A stretch of DNA of 64,000 nucleotides from Isoetes taiwanensis (Eukaryota; Streptophyta; Lycopodiopsida; Isoetales; Isoetaceae): the NCBI GenBank assembly GCA_021234155.1, contig JAJEKV010000050.1, positions 9,662,085-9,726,084 of the forward strand. The letters are read 5' to 3'. The notes under the pieces are model-generated. The model was not told the DNA's origin and did no database searches. It worked only from the letters and a program-made list of their open reading frames with translations. Made by a program: the position numbers and the translations under genes. Shown one piece after another: positions 22,847-34,043 of this stretch. The first letter of the stretch is position 1. Each line of letters starts with the position of its first letter.

Positions 22847-23612
22847 ATATGAAGCAGGCTTGGGGGAGTGGTCCACAATGAAACGCTAAGGCAATTACCA
22901 TAGGTAGATAAAATTCCAATGGTTTAGACAAGAGGGCAAGTTATTTCAAATAAATATTTATCTTTAGAAAAGGGGATGCATCGAATTATCCCCACGTTCA
23001 ACTATTTTTCTGAACAAAAAGGGGAGGAGTCGGGCCGAGCTCAAAATAGCGATTCTCTGAATAGTGGAAATCTTTTTGCTGATCAAAAAGGGATGTCGGC
23101 CAGAATTATGGACCAGAAGACCTCTGCCATCAATTCGTATCTCAGGAACCCAGTTTTTGGATAGCCGCTTCAATTCTGACCTCTGCCGAAATCTGAGCCA
23201 ACTCAAGACTTTGCATGGATTCCCTTTTTGCCCGCCTTGGCTGCTGAATCTTATATGGAAGTAGGATTTTAAGCTCAGGCCCATTTCCAATTGCTTCAGA
23301 GTAGATTTGAGTCTATAACCATTGTAGATTGAGTGTCACAAGCTGAAAGGGGAATTAGGCTGTGATTGAGCCCATCTAATTCTAAGTCCTTTGATAATTG
23401 CCTTAAGTTGTAGATCCAGTCGGATAATGGCTGCTTCATCCTGTGTTATGAAAACAATAAATCCTTGCTCTCGTGAAGAGCTAATATATAATCTTCATTG
23501 TTACATCTTGGCTTTGTGGCTCCAGGGAAATAAGCCTTGATTATTAGTTTGCTCGCCATCTAGTTCTTGTAATGGTTTGTTTTGGAAGCAAGAGATCTTC
23601 AGTTCATACTTT
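22847..23612. repeat. Direct repeat, copy 2
   Basis: Partner of 21553-22357, about 1.29 kb downstream in the same orientation. Its minus frame 22964-23290 aligns with 21692-22033; the difference in the middle is an in-frame loss of about 21 bases. Confidence 0.8.
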
Positions 23613-24390
23613 GAGTAGTAAAAAACTCTTACGTTGTATCAGTCTGATTTCTTCATAAGTAGTTTTCTTCATAAGTAGTACCCAGTTGATGTTCTCGCAT
23701 CTAGCCGCTAGCCATGTGCTGTCCATTCATGTTGGCATTTTCTCATCTTCTTTAGCCTTTATAGCGTAGCTCGGTGCTTTCTTGTCACCAGCAAGATGGA
23801 ATCTGCACATGTTAAATCTAAGCAGTATTTCTCTATTGCTTTTAATTCCAGAAGCTTCTAGGAAATCATGGCCAACAATATCCTCTGCACTGTGATTCTT
23901 ATGGCCCGATTCCACAATCCAAGTACTTGCGGAAGTCCGTATATATCAAGTGAGATCGGGTTAATGTGGCCAGAAATTCCGTTATCGGCCACTCCATCAC
24001 CATCCAACCCATCAATCCGCTTGATCCCCATGGGTTTTCACAGCCATGCCCCATTCATGGGGCAGAGGGGGATGCCATGCTTCAGCAACCATGCATATGC
24101 CATGCTATGCCCCTTATGTATTAACTGCAACAACCCATCCGGCCTGCCAACCATACCTGCCCAATTCACTTGAATCATTTCTGTCCTATACAGTTGCCGC
24201 CCACTTTCTGTCCCTTCAACCGTACCCTGCCATAAGGTGCATACCCACACACAAGCCACATAAAAACAAGTCACATGTGACATTCACCAACAAAATTTTA
24301 TTTGCCACGTAATGTGACATGGGTGACCATGGTTAATGTGGACATATCTCACAAGGGTTAATGTGGCCATAGATTTTCATGATTAATCTG
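23613..24390. other. No gene recognised
   Basis: Short overlapping frames at 23868-24312 on both strands show no motif. Nothing supportable. Confidence 0.35.
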
Positions 24391-24394
24391 ACTT

Positions 24395-24428
24395 GGGACC
24401 GTTGTGCAGCGGTTACTACAACGGTCCC
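24395..24428. repeat. Perfect 11-bp hairpin upstream of a TATA-like box
   Basis: Arms GGGACCGTTGT (24395-24405) and ACAACGGTCCC (24418-24428) with a 12-nt loop. A TATA-like TCTATATATGGG follows at about 24440. Confidence 0.8.
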
Positions 24429-24533
24429 TTGGCTATAGGGTCTATATATGGGTTGTATGTTGTATGTCGTGGGTTAGGGTTTAAGGCAATTCATTCGCTT
24501 TCAATTCAGTTGAAATCAAGGAATCCAAGAAAG

Positions 24534-24942
24534 ATGGTGAGGACTAGGCAACAGCTTGGTGAGTGCAGTCTCATCAATGTTCACACTATTGAAGATGTTG
24601 TAGTCCACTTGAATTAGCTTCAGGAGGATGTTGGAACAATTCTTGCTGAGGATAACAGCATCCACACATTTATAAGTGAGCATCATGTTGTTTTCCTTCA
24701 TATAAATTATTTTTTTGTTGTTGTGATACGATTGTAGCTGCACGTTTTATTTATACAGACAGAGTGGAGAACGGTGAGCCGGCCCCGGCATTACATAGAT
24801 GACATTGATAGGCCGACAGACGGAGCAATGCTAGCTGAATTGAAGATGCGCATTATCCAGGCCAAGGCATTGAAGAAATTGTTGGCTTTGGACATAGTGT
24901 GGAAGGGCAACAGCCTGAAGCCATGTTTTGTTAAACTGTAAA
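24534..24942 (+). pseudogene. Short gene-like relic, possibly with one intron
   Basis: An ATG at 24534, about 90 nt after the TATA-like box, begins MVRTRQQLGECS and stops after 27 codons. Further open sequence contains LQEDVGTILAEDN. A possible intron (donor GTGAGC near 24675, acceptor ATACAG near 24757) precedes RPRHYIDDIDRPTDGAMLAE and KALKKLLALDIVWKGN, ending at 24942. The last segment resembles the frame at the 3' end of the LINE at 8811-9200. It ends where the gypsy relic begins. Confidence 0.3.
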
Positions 24943-25100
24943 CTTTACTAGATAGCTTCGATAAGAAGACCGACGTGTCTCCTTGTCTTGATGTGTAAGA
25001 ATCTTCTCAGGTTCTAGTATCTCTTCGTCTTTTTTAATGAGAGGCGGATCCGGATAGTCCATCTTCTGCAAAACCTCAGGAGAAATTTCATTTCCCTTGA
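24931..25100 (-). pseudogene. Gypsy chromodomain-like tail
   Basis: The segment reads LEPEKILTHQDKETRR ... YLVKF, matching the start of a chromodomain (PEKILD.R..RR...YLVKW) as found at the integrase C-terminus of chromoviruses. The frame ends after VKF, before the rest of the domain. Confidence 0.7.
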
Positions 25101-26132
25101 AGGGTTTTAGTACTACAACATTAAAGACTGGATAAAGGTTAAGCCATTTCCCATATAGACAGAGGCCAATTTCACATACCTTGTACCCATTTTTCGAAGT
25201 CTCTTCTTGGGAAGATGTATCCACACCCATTGTCCTTGTTTGTATGCAACTTTTCTTCGCTTCTTTGCCAGTTTGGACATCATAGCCTGCTGATTGTTGA
25301 GAATGTGAGTCTGGACTTCTTTCAAAATGTTCGTAAAGTCATGAGTGACTGCATCTGAAGCGAGAACTTCACCTCCAGTCTTTGTGATAGGTGAATCTAA
25401 ACCACATCTGTAGACAATCTCAAATGGAGTTTTCTGCATTACTGAATGAACGGTATTGTTATAATCAAACAGTATATATAGATAATCCTCCCACTGAGTT
25501 TTCCTTTCTGCTACGTAAGCCCGTAACATATCTTCAATAGTTCTATTAACAACTTCTGTGGCCATCTGTTTGAGGATGATAGACTGTAGAAAATTTCAAA
25601 GAGGTACCTAAGTTTTCATAAGTCCTGACCAAAATTTGCTGCAGAATATTGGATCCCTATCTGTGATAATTGCATCCGGCAATCCATGTATCCTAAATAT
25701 CTCCTTCAAAAAGAGTTTGATCGCCTGAGGAGATGTCATGGTGGACTTACAAGGAATAAAATGAGCTTGTTTAGATAACCTGTCCACAACTGTCTATATC
25801 TGATTGTTCTTATGAGAAGAATTTGGGAAACCCTGGATGAAATCCATAGTAATGCGCTTCCATGGCGCTTCTGGTATTGGTAAGGGTTGTAACAATCCAG
25901 CCAGTTTACTAGTTGAAGCTTTAACTTGCTGACAAATTGTACAAGCTTCTACATATCTTCTGACATCCCTTACCAGTTTAGGCCAATAGAACTGCCTTTT
26001 TACAGTAGCAAGTGTAGCTTGAACTCCTCGATGACCTGAATAAGGAGGTTCATGACATTCTTGCATCATTTTCTGTCTATATGCCTGTGTAACACATAAG
26101 CAATTTCGATACAAAAGGGAACTATTGTGCAA
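25101..26132 (-). pseudogene. Gypsy integrase
   Basis: The N-terminal zinc module shows ECHEPPYSGHRGVQATL and CTICQQVKAS (HHCC type). The catalytic core shows the first Asp in ITMDFIQGFP, the second in AIITDRDPIFCSKFW, and the Glu in EVVNRTIEDML. The core is broken by a stop near 25800 and by small deletions before the Glu motif. The C-terminal part is LAKKRRKVAYKQGQWVWIHL. Confidence 0.85.
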
Positions 26133-26153
26133 CTTGTAATCCCCAAGAGGATC

Positions 26154-26812
26154 TCAACCTTCTTTTTCTAACAGATTGAACGGCACTGCAAAAGAAGGAA
26201 CATTTCTATAATCCAATTTCATTGGATCTAAATCAGTGATTCTGGCAATAGACATTGCATATGTAAACACCCGGCTTACGGCATCAACAACCTTATTCTC
26301 CTTCCCTGGTTTATACTCTAGCTGCATACCCTCAAAGTCTTTGATGGTATCAATGAGTTTCAACTGGCGTGCATTTATGATATCCTGAGTTTAAATATGC
26401 CTTAGACTTTGCTGATCAAATCGGCCTATGTATTTAGTCTCCATCAAATAATGTCTCCATTTGTTTAATGTATGTACTAAAGCAATCAACTCTTTCTCAT
26501 AAGTATTGTAGCCCTGCTCAGAAGGCTTTAGCATACTACTAATGTAAGCCAATGGGTGTCCATCTTGCATAAGCACTACGCCAATCGCACTATCGCTTGC
26601 ATCTGAGCACACTATAAATGGTTTATTCCAATCAGGAAGAGCTAATACAGGCTCAGTTGCCATCTTGTGCTTAAGATCCTGAAATGCTTTTTCTGCATCA
26701 TCATCCCACTGAAACGGTATATGCTTTTTCAGAAATCTATTCAATGGAAGAGTTATTTTCACAAAACCCTTCACAAATCGGCGATAATGCACAAAGAAGC
26801 GCAATTCTTTGA
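26154..26812 (-). pseudogene. Gypsy RNase H and connection domain
   Basis: YRRFVKGFVKITLPLNRFLK begins the thumb/connection region. FIVCSDASDSAIGVVL and YEKELIALVHTLNKWRHYL follow the Ty3 RNase H pattern. A second open segment (26154-26363) contains LEYKPGKENKVVDAVSR. Frames are separated by stops. Confidence 0.85.
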
Positions 26813-26819
26813 CATTGTT

Positions 26820-28166
26820 TTTTTTTTTTTGATGAACGTGGACCTAATACAAAGAGTACATGGGGGACTCAAAACCCAGTGGAGAAGATATCCACTAGAG
26901 CAACACTACCCACCACATACCTAACATAGAAAAGCAGAGAATACAGATCACCATGAGCACAACTGTTTGCTATGATAGGTGTGAATCTGAAGATATTGCT
27001 CCCAAATAACACTTTTGATGTCATCCTTCAAGGAAGAACATTTGTACGCCTTCACAATATGACTACGGGCATCGCTAAGCACTTGCGTATCTGAAAAGAG
27101 TTGTCCCTTGAAGATGAGGAGATTTCGTCTCTTCCAGATGGACCAGATGATCCAAGCAGATGCAAAGTGGAAAGCCCTCTTTGCCAACTTGTCCCAAGAA
27201 CTAGGATAGACTGACAATAGGACCTGCTGACTATTCAAGTCACAATGGAAAAAAGACTTCGAAGCCACCGCCAAGCAAAGTCGTCGAACATGGTGACACA
27301 AGAAAAGCAAAGCTCAATTGTCTCATCCCTCAAGGCATAAAGAGGGCGGATCAGAGACCTACGGACCGAAATCGATGAACAATAGTGTTTACCCGCACGC
27401 ATCTATGAGTGATCTGCCACCATAAAATGGATAGCTTAGGATGAAGCAATTTATCCCATACCCATCGCCAGACTGCTTTATGATGAGGCTCGGGGATAAC
27501 TAAAGGCCACTTTGGCGATGGAGGCAACACCTCAGGATGAAGCAGGACCACATACATCGAGTGCACCAGGTGCTCCTCCTTAACATTGCCATGAACCACC
27601 CAGAGCTGGGAGCCACGCCTTGTGGGTGTGGAGGAAGTGTAGTAGCTACTTTTTCTCAAATGCTCCGGGTCCCAACGAAGGAGAAGGAACTTCAATTTGA
27701 ACTCATTCCACGCCAACAATCTTGTCTCATTATACCATGCGATACCGTGAGCACACACATGCTTTCGCCACCGACGCTAAGGCCAATGGATGGACCAAGA
27801 GACCGAGGGACAATCCGATGACCCGCCACCCAAAGGGATCCACCAACAACCGGGCCAGGGATCTCGTGGGGGCCATTGGATGGAACTGAAACAAAGTGCG
27901 ACAGTCTCCCAAGCAGCTAGCAACCCCTTGAGGAAAGGAGATGCATTAGGATACGGAGAAAGTGGATAGAATAATGCCCATGGGAGGAGAGGCTTAATGG
28001 ATGGAGAGCCAAAAGAAATGCACCTCTCAGAAGACCGTGAATGAGACGCACACTGGAGAATTATCAAAGATTATTGAGTATCCGCCACATGAACTTAGAG
28101 ATCAACACCTTGCTCTGGAGAAGAAAGTGAATCATCCCCAGCCCCCCACAAAGTTTAGGCATAATG
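26820..28166 (-). mobile_element. LINE insertion inside the gypsy relic (1.35 kb, 5'-truncated)
   Basis: It is flanked by the 7-bp target duplication CATTGTT (26813-26819 and 28167-28173). Removing the insert restores the gypsy frame ..PN-NVKELR... A T-run at 26820-26830 is the LINE poly(A) tail, so the LINE reads on the minus strand. It contains KLSILWWQITHRCVRVN (zinc-finger RVT region, about 27370-27430) and WSIWKRRNLLIFKGQ (about 27105-27150). Confidence 0.88.
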
Positions 28167-28173
28167 CATTGTT

Positions 28174-28530
28174 AGGTCGAGGCCAATTAAGAATAGCCTT
28201 CACCTTATCTGGATCCATTCTAATTCCATCTTTGGATACAATGTGTCCAAGATATCCAACTTCTTGCATAAAGAAACGACTTTTGGATTCATTAATAAAT
28301 AGCTGATTTTGTCTGAGAAGATCAAAAACTTGCTGAAGGTGTTTCTTATGCTCCTCTACGGATCTGCTATAGAAGAATGTCATCAAAGAATACAACAACA
28401 CATTTTCCCAGTATAGGTGCCAAGACTCTCCCCATCAATCGGTAAAAAGTTGCTGGTGCATTAGTGAGTCCAAATGGCATCACTCTGAATTCATAATCTC
28501 CAAAATTGCTAAATATGCAGCTGAAGTGTT
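28174..28530 (-). pseudogene. Gypsy reverse transcriptase, C-terminal half
   Basis: Contains [30 protein letters not shown] (with the catalytic DD kept), then SKSRFFMQEVGYLGHIVSKD. The N-terminal half, including the first catalytic Asp region, is missing upstream of about 28525. Confidence 0.85.
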
Positions 28531-30848
28531 GCACCAAAATGAAAAACATTGGTAATTTGAAAACTTCACTAATCAAGAAAGAACATAAATAATGCAATTT
28601 CAGAACAAAGAATAAAATATGGTCTCTTGCATTCAATCTAGCAGCTCTCAAGCATACTAGCAAATAGTGTCAGAATAAAAAGCATTAACTAAATAAAATT
28701 CAAACATCTAGAGAGTGTACAATCATTACAATCACTGTCCACCTACTTCATCCGGGAGCGGGAGCTGACATAACATACAATAGCCTTGAAGCCTAATAGG
28801 CAAAAAGTACTTGTGTGAAAAGATGTCTGCTTCTATCATGAGAGAGATGTAAACCAACTGTTCAGAGATTTCTTCGGTCGGTTGACTGCTTTGGATTCTT
28901 TTGCCTTAACAAGTTGGTTGATAGACACAGATGACCTGCCTGATGCTTTATCTATTTGGAGTTCTTGGTCATGCTTGTTCCTATGACATCTACTAGATGA
29001 CCTGCCTGATGCTTTATCTATTTGGAGTTCTTGGTCATGCTTGTTCCTATGACATCTACTGCCATTACTTTTGGTACAAACGTGAACTTTCTTGATTCAT
29101 GTAAAGAATTATGCTGGCAGACTCCCTATGCTATACATGAACTTGCATGATAAAAAGTATGTTAGTGTGTCCCTTAAAAAGTAACATTTAGTGATTAGAA
29201 AAGTACCTAAAAAGATAGCAAGCAATGGGTACTATACTATTGAGTTGGATTAGCCATGTCAGCTATGCAATTCGATGACAACCTAGACCTTGGCCTTAGT
29301 TTATCTCATTCTTTGCGTTATCTCTTCTGTCTTGTAGCATTTGATGAGTTATAAATTTTCTACCTTTCCTTTTTCAAGCCCCTTCTACCTTAGCCATTGA
29401 CATTCTTCTTTATCCTATGTGCATTATATGCATCTAAATCTTCGTCACCAGCTGTTGTTGTCCTCATTTGGGGTGGTGAGTGGTAAGTCTTTTTCTGTTC
29501 GGCCAATTTTGTGTTTGTATTTTACGAGTTTGACCCCAATAATTTCATTGAGTCGACTATCGGATCGGATCCTTGGGGAGAATAAGCAATATATATAGCA
29601 GTCTCTCGCTGTTTTATCTCATTAATAGTGTTCTCATAGCACATTCACTACAATTTTCCTTAATCCACCCCCTTCTTTTCTTTTTTTTTTAATGCGTTTT
29701 GTATATTTGCATGGAACATGCAACCGGCCCCCTCCTTGGAGGTTTTTGATGGCATGTTCGAATGGCACTCTTGACTAGCCACTAGCCCCTCCTTGTTATA
29801 TATTGCTTGCAACAACAAACCCCTTTGGCAGTTTTTTGATATTATGTTATGCGACGCGCGTGACCAGCCCCCGTTCTTTCTCGGATGGATCGTCGATTCA
29901 ACAATGATTATCTTGTGTACAGTTTGCTGGTAGTAATATTTTATGGGTACTTTGAAACAGTTGAGTATTTTTATTTGCATGCCTTTTAAAAAGAATTTCT
30001 TCAAGGCAGTTTGTGATAGAGGATTTTTTGTCACGACCACTTGGGCATATCATTGAGGATTTTGCCTATGGTTTGTCACTAGGGTTTCTTTGAAAACACG
30101 AAAGGGCGGGATTTTTAATTCCAATGAGAAGCCGCTGACAATATTTTTCATTGCCCTACCATACTCTATGATATGGCACATTCTCGGGGGAGTGGCTGAA
30201 AGGACTTGTAGAAGGACTGCAGATACATACTCAAATATAAAGCCCGACAAAAAGAGCACTTAAAAATTGAATTAAAACATTGGATATTTTTAAAGCTAAG
30301 CAACCTTAAAAAAACTATTAAACTCATAAAAATAAATCATGGTTGACAAGCAAAAATTGGAAAGCATGACGTTGCTGCTTCTTCTAATGTTTGTGGACTT
30401 CTCAATGTTATAATGAGGCAAGTTATTGAGCGTTAATAATTAGGTTCACTCCTTTGTAGAACTGCACCTCAATTACGACCTCTGGCACCTGCACAATCTT
30501 TTTTTTCGGACTCGCCTTACAAGTCAACAAATTCTTCTGAGCATTTTCCCTAGCAGATGGCCTTGCTTCAATACCATACTCCTGCCACGAGTCTCTACCA
30601 AAAATCAAATCTCGTCTGCATGACCATTATTTGGTTTCAAAGTTATATCCGGATGTCAAGGATGAGGTTTGGGATCTCCACCTCCCCTGAATTCTCATTG
30701 TATTAATATCTTCTTATCAATAAAAATATTCTTTCATTCTACAGCAAAAGCATTGGACACTTAATCTTCCTTGATGAATACTGATGTCCACAAGTTCTAT
30801 CTTATTGTCATTCTGCTATAAACATTTGCTTTGGCGCTCAATATCAGA
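28531..30848. other. Unassigned repeats and intergenic sequence
   Basis: Contains a 66-bp tandem duplication (next entry) and short minus frames at 29660-30040, 30050-30259 and 30423-30608 without recognised motifs. A TG/pyrimidine-rich block with related motifs at 29715-29760 and 29815-29870 may be LTR-derived. Confidence 0.3.
28930..29061. repeat. Tandem duplication, 66-bp unit x2
   Basis: Two almost identical units starting GATGACCTGCCTGATGCTTT at 28930 and 28996. Near identity suggests a recent event. Confidence 0.9.
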
Positions 30849-32121
30849 TCAACTTAACACCAATTTATCACGTTCAAGCATTTCATAAATTATGCTTCTA
30901 AGTGCATCTAAGCTGAAGCTCCGGCGTCGTTCTAGTTGCTTCCTCAGATCTTGGTGCACATCGAACCAGTGCCTCAATAGGCGATACACGTGCGCATAAA
31001 CCATCTTTGGCTCCACTGGGTATTTTTCACAGAGGCCAAGGTATTCTAGACACAAAGTAGGTGCATCAAGAGTATCCCCAATATAATCTCTAGACTGACA
31101 GGGTGCTGCTAAACTACGGCCTGTAAAAAACGCAGGATTATCAAGCAGAGCATTACCTGATAGGACACCATCTGCTCCAGTTTCACTTAAACACTTAGTT
31201 ACATCATTTATGTGGTAAATATTTCCATTTGCCAGCACTGGTATTTGGACAGCCTCTTTTATAGCTTTAATCTGACCCCATTCTGCTTTAGTAGTCCTAG
31301 AACACTTTTGATTTCTTGTTCTTCCATGAACAGCCAAAAGTGCACAGCCTGATTCCTCCAACATCCGTGCATATGCCACCGTTTTGGCTACTTCAGGGAA
31401 AACTCTAATTTTACAGGAAACAGGTATCTCCAGGTTGGATGCCATTTTAGAAACAAGCAATGAGACTAATGGTAAGTTATCCATTAAAAACGATCCATAA
31501 TTGCCTCGGCTCGCTATCTTCTGAGGACACCTGCAATATCATCAACACAAGGTATAAGTGTTAGTAAACAGTAATCAAATGCAAATGTTGATTTCAGTGT
31601 AACCTATTAATTATAATGATTGAAAGACCTCATTGTACAAGCTTAATTATCCTGAATTACAGCATGCTGTGCAACAATTGACATTAAAATGATACACTTA
31701 CCCTAGATTAAGATCAATGTAATCGCATAATGGTTCTACTATTTGTGCAGCTGCCAATAATGTGTCTGGATCATTGCCACAAAACTGCACAAATAATGGT
31801 CTATCCTCCTGCCATCAAACGCTGCAATAAAGCATATGGCTTCTAGCATTTAACGAACATGTAATGTTGTGAATCACATATATTGGCCAGAGCCTTTACC
31901 GGGCAAGTACTAAATTCTTTTCTGCGATAAATCTTGTTTTCAGAAAATATTCGAGAATGTAGCATTGGTGAATAAGCAGCAGCTGCACCATACTTCCTAC
32001 ATAGCATTCGAAAGGGTAATTCCGAGCCTTCCACCATGGGTGCCACCAAATGTTTTGGCTCCCCTATTCTCCTCCATTGCTCCCAAGCCTCGTGGACACA
32101 TGGGGTCAATGCACAATCCAT
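30849..32121 (-). CDS. tRNA-dihydrouridine synthase, DUS1-like
   Basis: Flavin enzyme that reduces uridine to dihydrouridine in the tRNA D-loop (DUS1-type enzymes act at positions 16/17). Three exons on the minus strand, 32121-31900, 31808-31702 and 31530-30849, have GT/AG borders and give 336 residues ending in TGA. Exon 1 has [20 protein letters not shown] and [10 protein letters not shown], the FMN barrel start of DUS1. Exon 2 has [12 protein letters not shown] and CDYIDLNLG. Exon 3 starts with the catalytic Cys motif CPQ (Cys111), then CKIRV (Lys150), LLAVHGRT (His178, Arg180), IPVLANGNI and [15 protein letters not shown]. All key residues are present and there are no stops. A possible non-coding or short upstream exon near 32690-32712 is unproven. 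It is head-to-head with the gene at 32913. Confidence 0.93.
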
Positions 32122-32912
32122 GCCGTACTCTTTCTTCCTTCCTTACTTGCATTATTGGTTTCTTGTCACAGATACCTTATAGAACAGTTGCAGTCTGCAT
32201 TAACAGACATGAGATAAGCACCTTAGAACACTCAACATCAAGTGACCAGAATAATGTCAATTAGCATGTCAGATGTTAGGCAACTTATCATGTAATAGAT
32301 CATTTCCATGTCCAAGCTGCTAAACAAACTCTCATGATACGAAAATTAAGTGGTAACAACTGCAGGGTAAAAATGGAACCCGTGCATAAAAATATGAACC
32401 AATGCATTGACAATCTTCATCCTTGCTAGTCTAGATAGCCTTAGCTTATCAGTTGCTCTTGATTGAAATAAAGTTTCTTCGATAAAATTGTGAACTTCTT
32501 TGAGTCCTTCAATGCAAAGACTATAAATAACCTCCTTTGTTTTATCTAATATTAGCATGTTATCAATGCAGCCTTGAACTAAAAACGAATTTGCTTAAAA
32601 GAAATCTTAAAACGGTGGCCAAGTTTCTTGAAGAACACATCTGGTAGAGACTCAAACAGAGTTGAACAAAAGGACGAGGGCTTACTGGAGCTTTAGCTTC
32701 GACGCCATCCTCCTATGATTCGCAAAAATGGACCAGCTTCTACTTATCAACAAATGCTGAGGGAAGGGATAGCGTTTCTTCAGCGGCATTTAAGGCAGCC
32801 ACGTCGAGAGTCCAGTCATGTGGCCATTATAATTATAATGTACGTTATAATCTAAATCCATTTGTCTGCTTTCAATCAAAAAGGTAATCTTAACCTATTT
32901 GTCAGATAACAT
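32122..32912. promoter_or_regulatory. Shared divergent intergenic region
   Basis: About 0.79 kb separates the start codons of the DUS1-like gene (minus) and the gene at 32913 (plus), so both promoters and 5' leaders must fit here or in upstream exons. The minus strand has ATGGCGTCGAAG followed by a donor-like GTAAGC near 32690-32712. No strong TATA box was identified. An open minus frame at 32346-32558 has no recognised motif. Confidence 0.5.
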
Positions 32913-33923
32913 ATGACGCCCTTGCAGCACAGACGATTTCTGCACTCCCTTCAAAATGTAAGTTCTCGTTTTCTAATCTCTCTTTTATAGCTTCTTTTAA
33001 AATCTGCCCTAGTTACAAGTTTATGGGATTTTCCTCTGTGTCAGGCTGAAAAGCGTGTTGCTATTGAGTCCAGAAAAGAGTGGCACAAAAGGCAGAAATC
33101 CGGCTCTGAGATCAACCTAAATAACTCTGGATCTATTGAGGATTTGCAACATCAAGGTAAGACTTCGAGCACTTATACACAGAGTTATAAAGTGGAAGAA
33201 CCATATCAAAACATACCTGATGCAGTTAAACGAGACAATGAATTGGGAATACAAGACAGCCAAGAAGGCAAAGATAAAAACCCTAGAAGTTGCAGCGTTA
33301 GGGTTCTAAATGTTGAAAGTGCTGCCAGGCTCTTCGAGGAGTCTGACTGTAGCTCTCCACTTATATTTAGTGCAGGTGCATGGGTTTCTGCTCCATTGTC
33401 AGATTCTGATGAGATGTCCAGAGATCTGTTGTCTATAAAAAATATGGCATTTGAAAAGTTTCAGCATTGCATTGACCCTATTGCTGCAGATGATGAAGAG
33501 GAGATTTTAGAAAATGAACAAGGCAAGGATTATGATATTGACTTTGAGAACCTGAACAGGCTTTGTAACCTGCTTTCTCTAAATGACAGTATGTCAACTT
33601 CTTGCCAACCAGACAATCACATCTGTGCTCGCTATGCTTCACCGCAGAAAGATGAAGTTGGCATGTCAAGGTTTTATACTAATGTTGCAAAAGTTGAAAG
33701 ATGCAATTCCACCAAGGACCTGGATGCTCTTGATTCTTGGATCCACCATTTTGTGACAGAGCAAAAGGACCCTTATCGCTTGGCTGTCCTCCTTTTGGGG
33801 AAAGCATCCATATGTAAAGATAGTAGTTTGAAGTTTCCCACTGTTATTCAGGGCTATTTGTCAGAGAGACCACCATATCTTCACAAGCAAACTCATTTTG
33901 GTGATGAAACGAGATCACCCTAA
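32913..33923 (+). CDS. Uncharacterised protein, two exons
   Basis: Exon 1 (32913-32957) starts at an ATG and ends with a good donor (AAT|GTAAGT). Exon 2 (33045-33923) follows a CAG acceptor and stays open for 292 codons, giving 307 residues. The N-terminus is basic (HRRFLHSLQN, ESRKEWHKRQK). The middle is Ser- and acid-rich (ADDEEEILENEQGKDYDID). The C-terminal part looks globular and conserved-like (DLDALDSWIHHFVTEQKDPY, RLAVLLLGKAS), which supports a real gene. No signal peptide or membrane segment is seen. I do not recognise the family, and nothing beyond the shared promoter links it to tRNA modification. Confidence 0.7.
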
Positions 33924-34043
33924 GATTGGACTTCAGAATTGTGGCTAAATACATACCACGTTGCAGCTTTGATGGAATTCACTCTTGTCTATAGAGGAAT
34001 ACACTGTCTTTGGAATGCCAATGTTATATTCTCAAATTTTATG

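Larger units (their letters stand above)
24931..28530 (-). mobile_element. Ty3/gypsy chromovirus pol relic, truncated, with nested LINE
   Basis: On the minus strand, in order: RT ([16 protein letters not shown] and [11 protein letters not shown], 28350-28520), RNase H (FIVCSDASDSAIGVVL, about 26580-26640), integrase and a chromodomain-like tail. Both ends are truncated: RT lacks its N-terminal half at about 28525, and the chromodomain stops at about 24940. No LTR, gag or protease is seen. Stops and frameshifts are present. A LINE at 26820-28166 splits it between RT and RNase H. Confidence 0.88.

Noticed and set aside
21553-23612. Pair of LTRs
   Set aside because: The ends are not TG..CA, no target duplication was found, and the spacer holds only short repeats. 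A segmental duplication fits better.
32690-32712. First coding exon of the DUS1-like gene (ATGGCGTCGAAG..)
   Set aside because: I found no acceptor upstream of 32121 that joins in frame without a stop, so the start at 32121 was kept.
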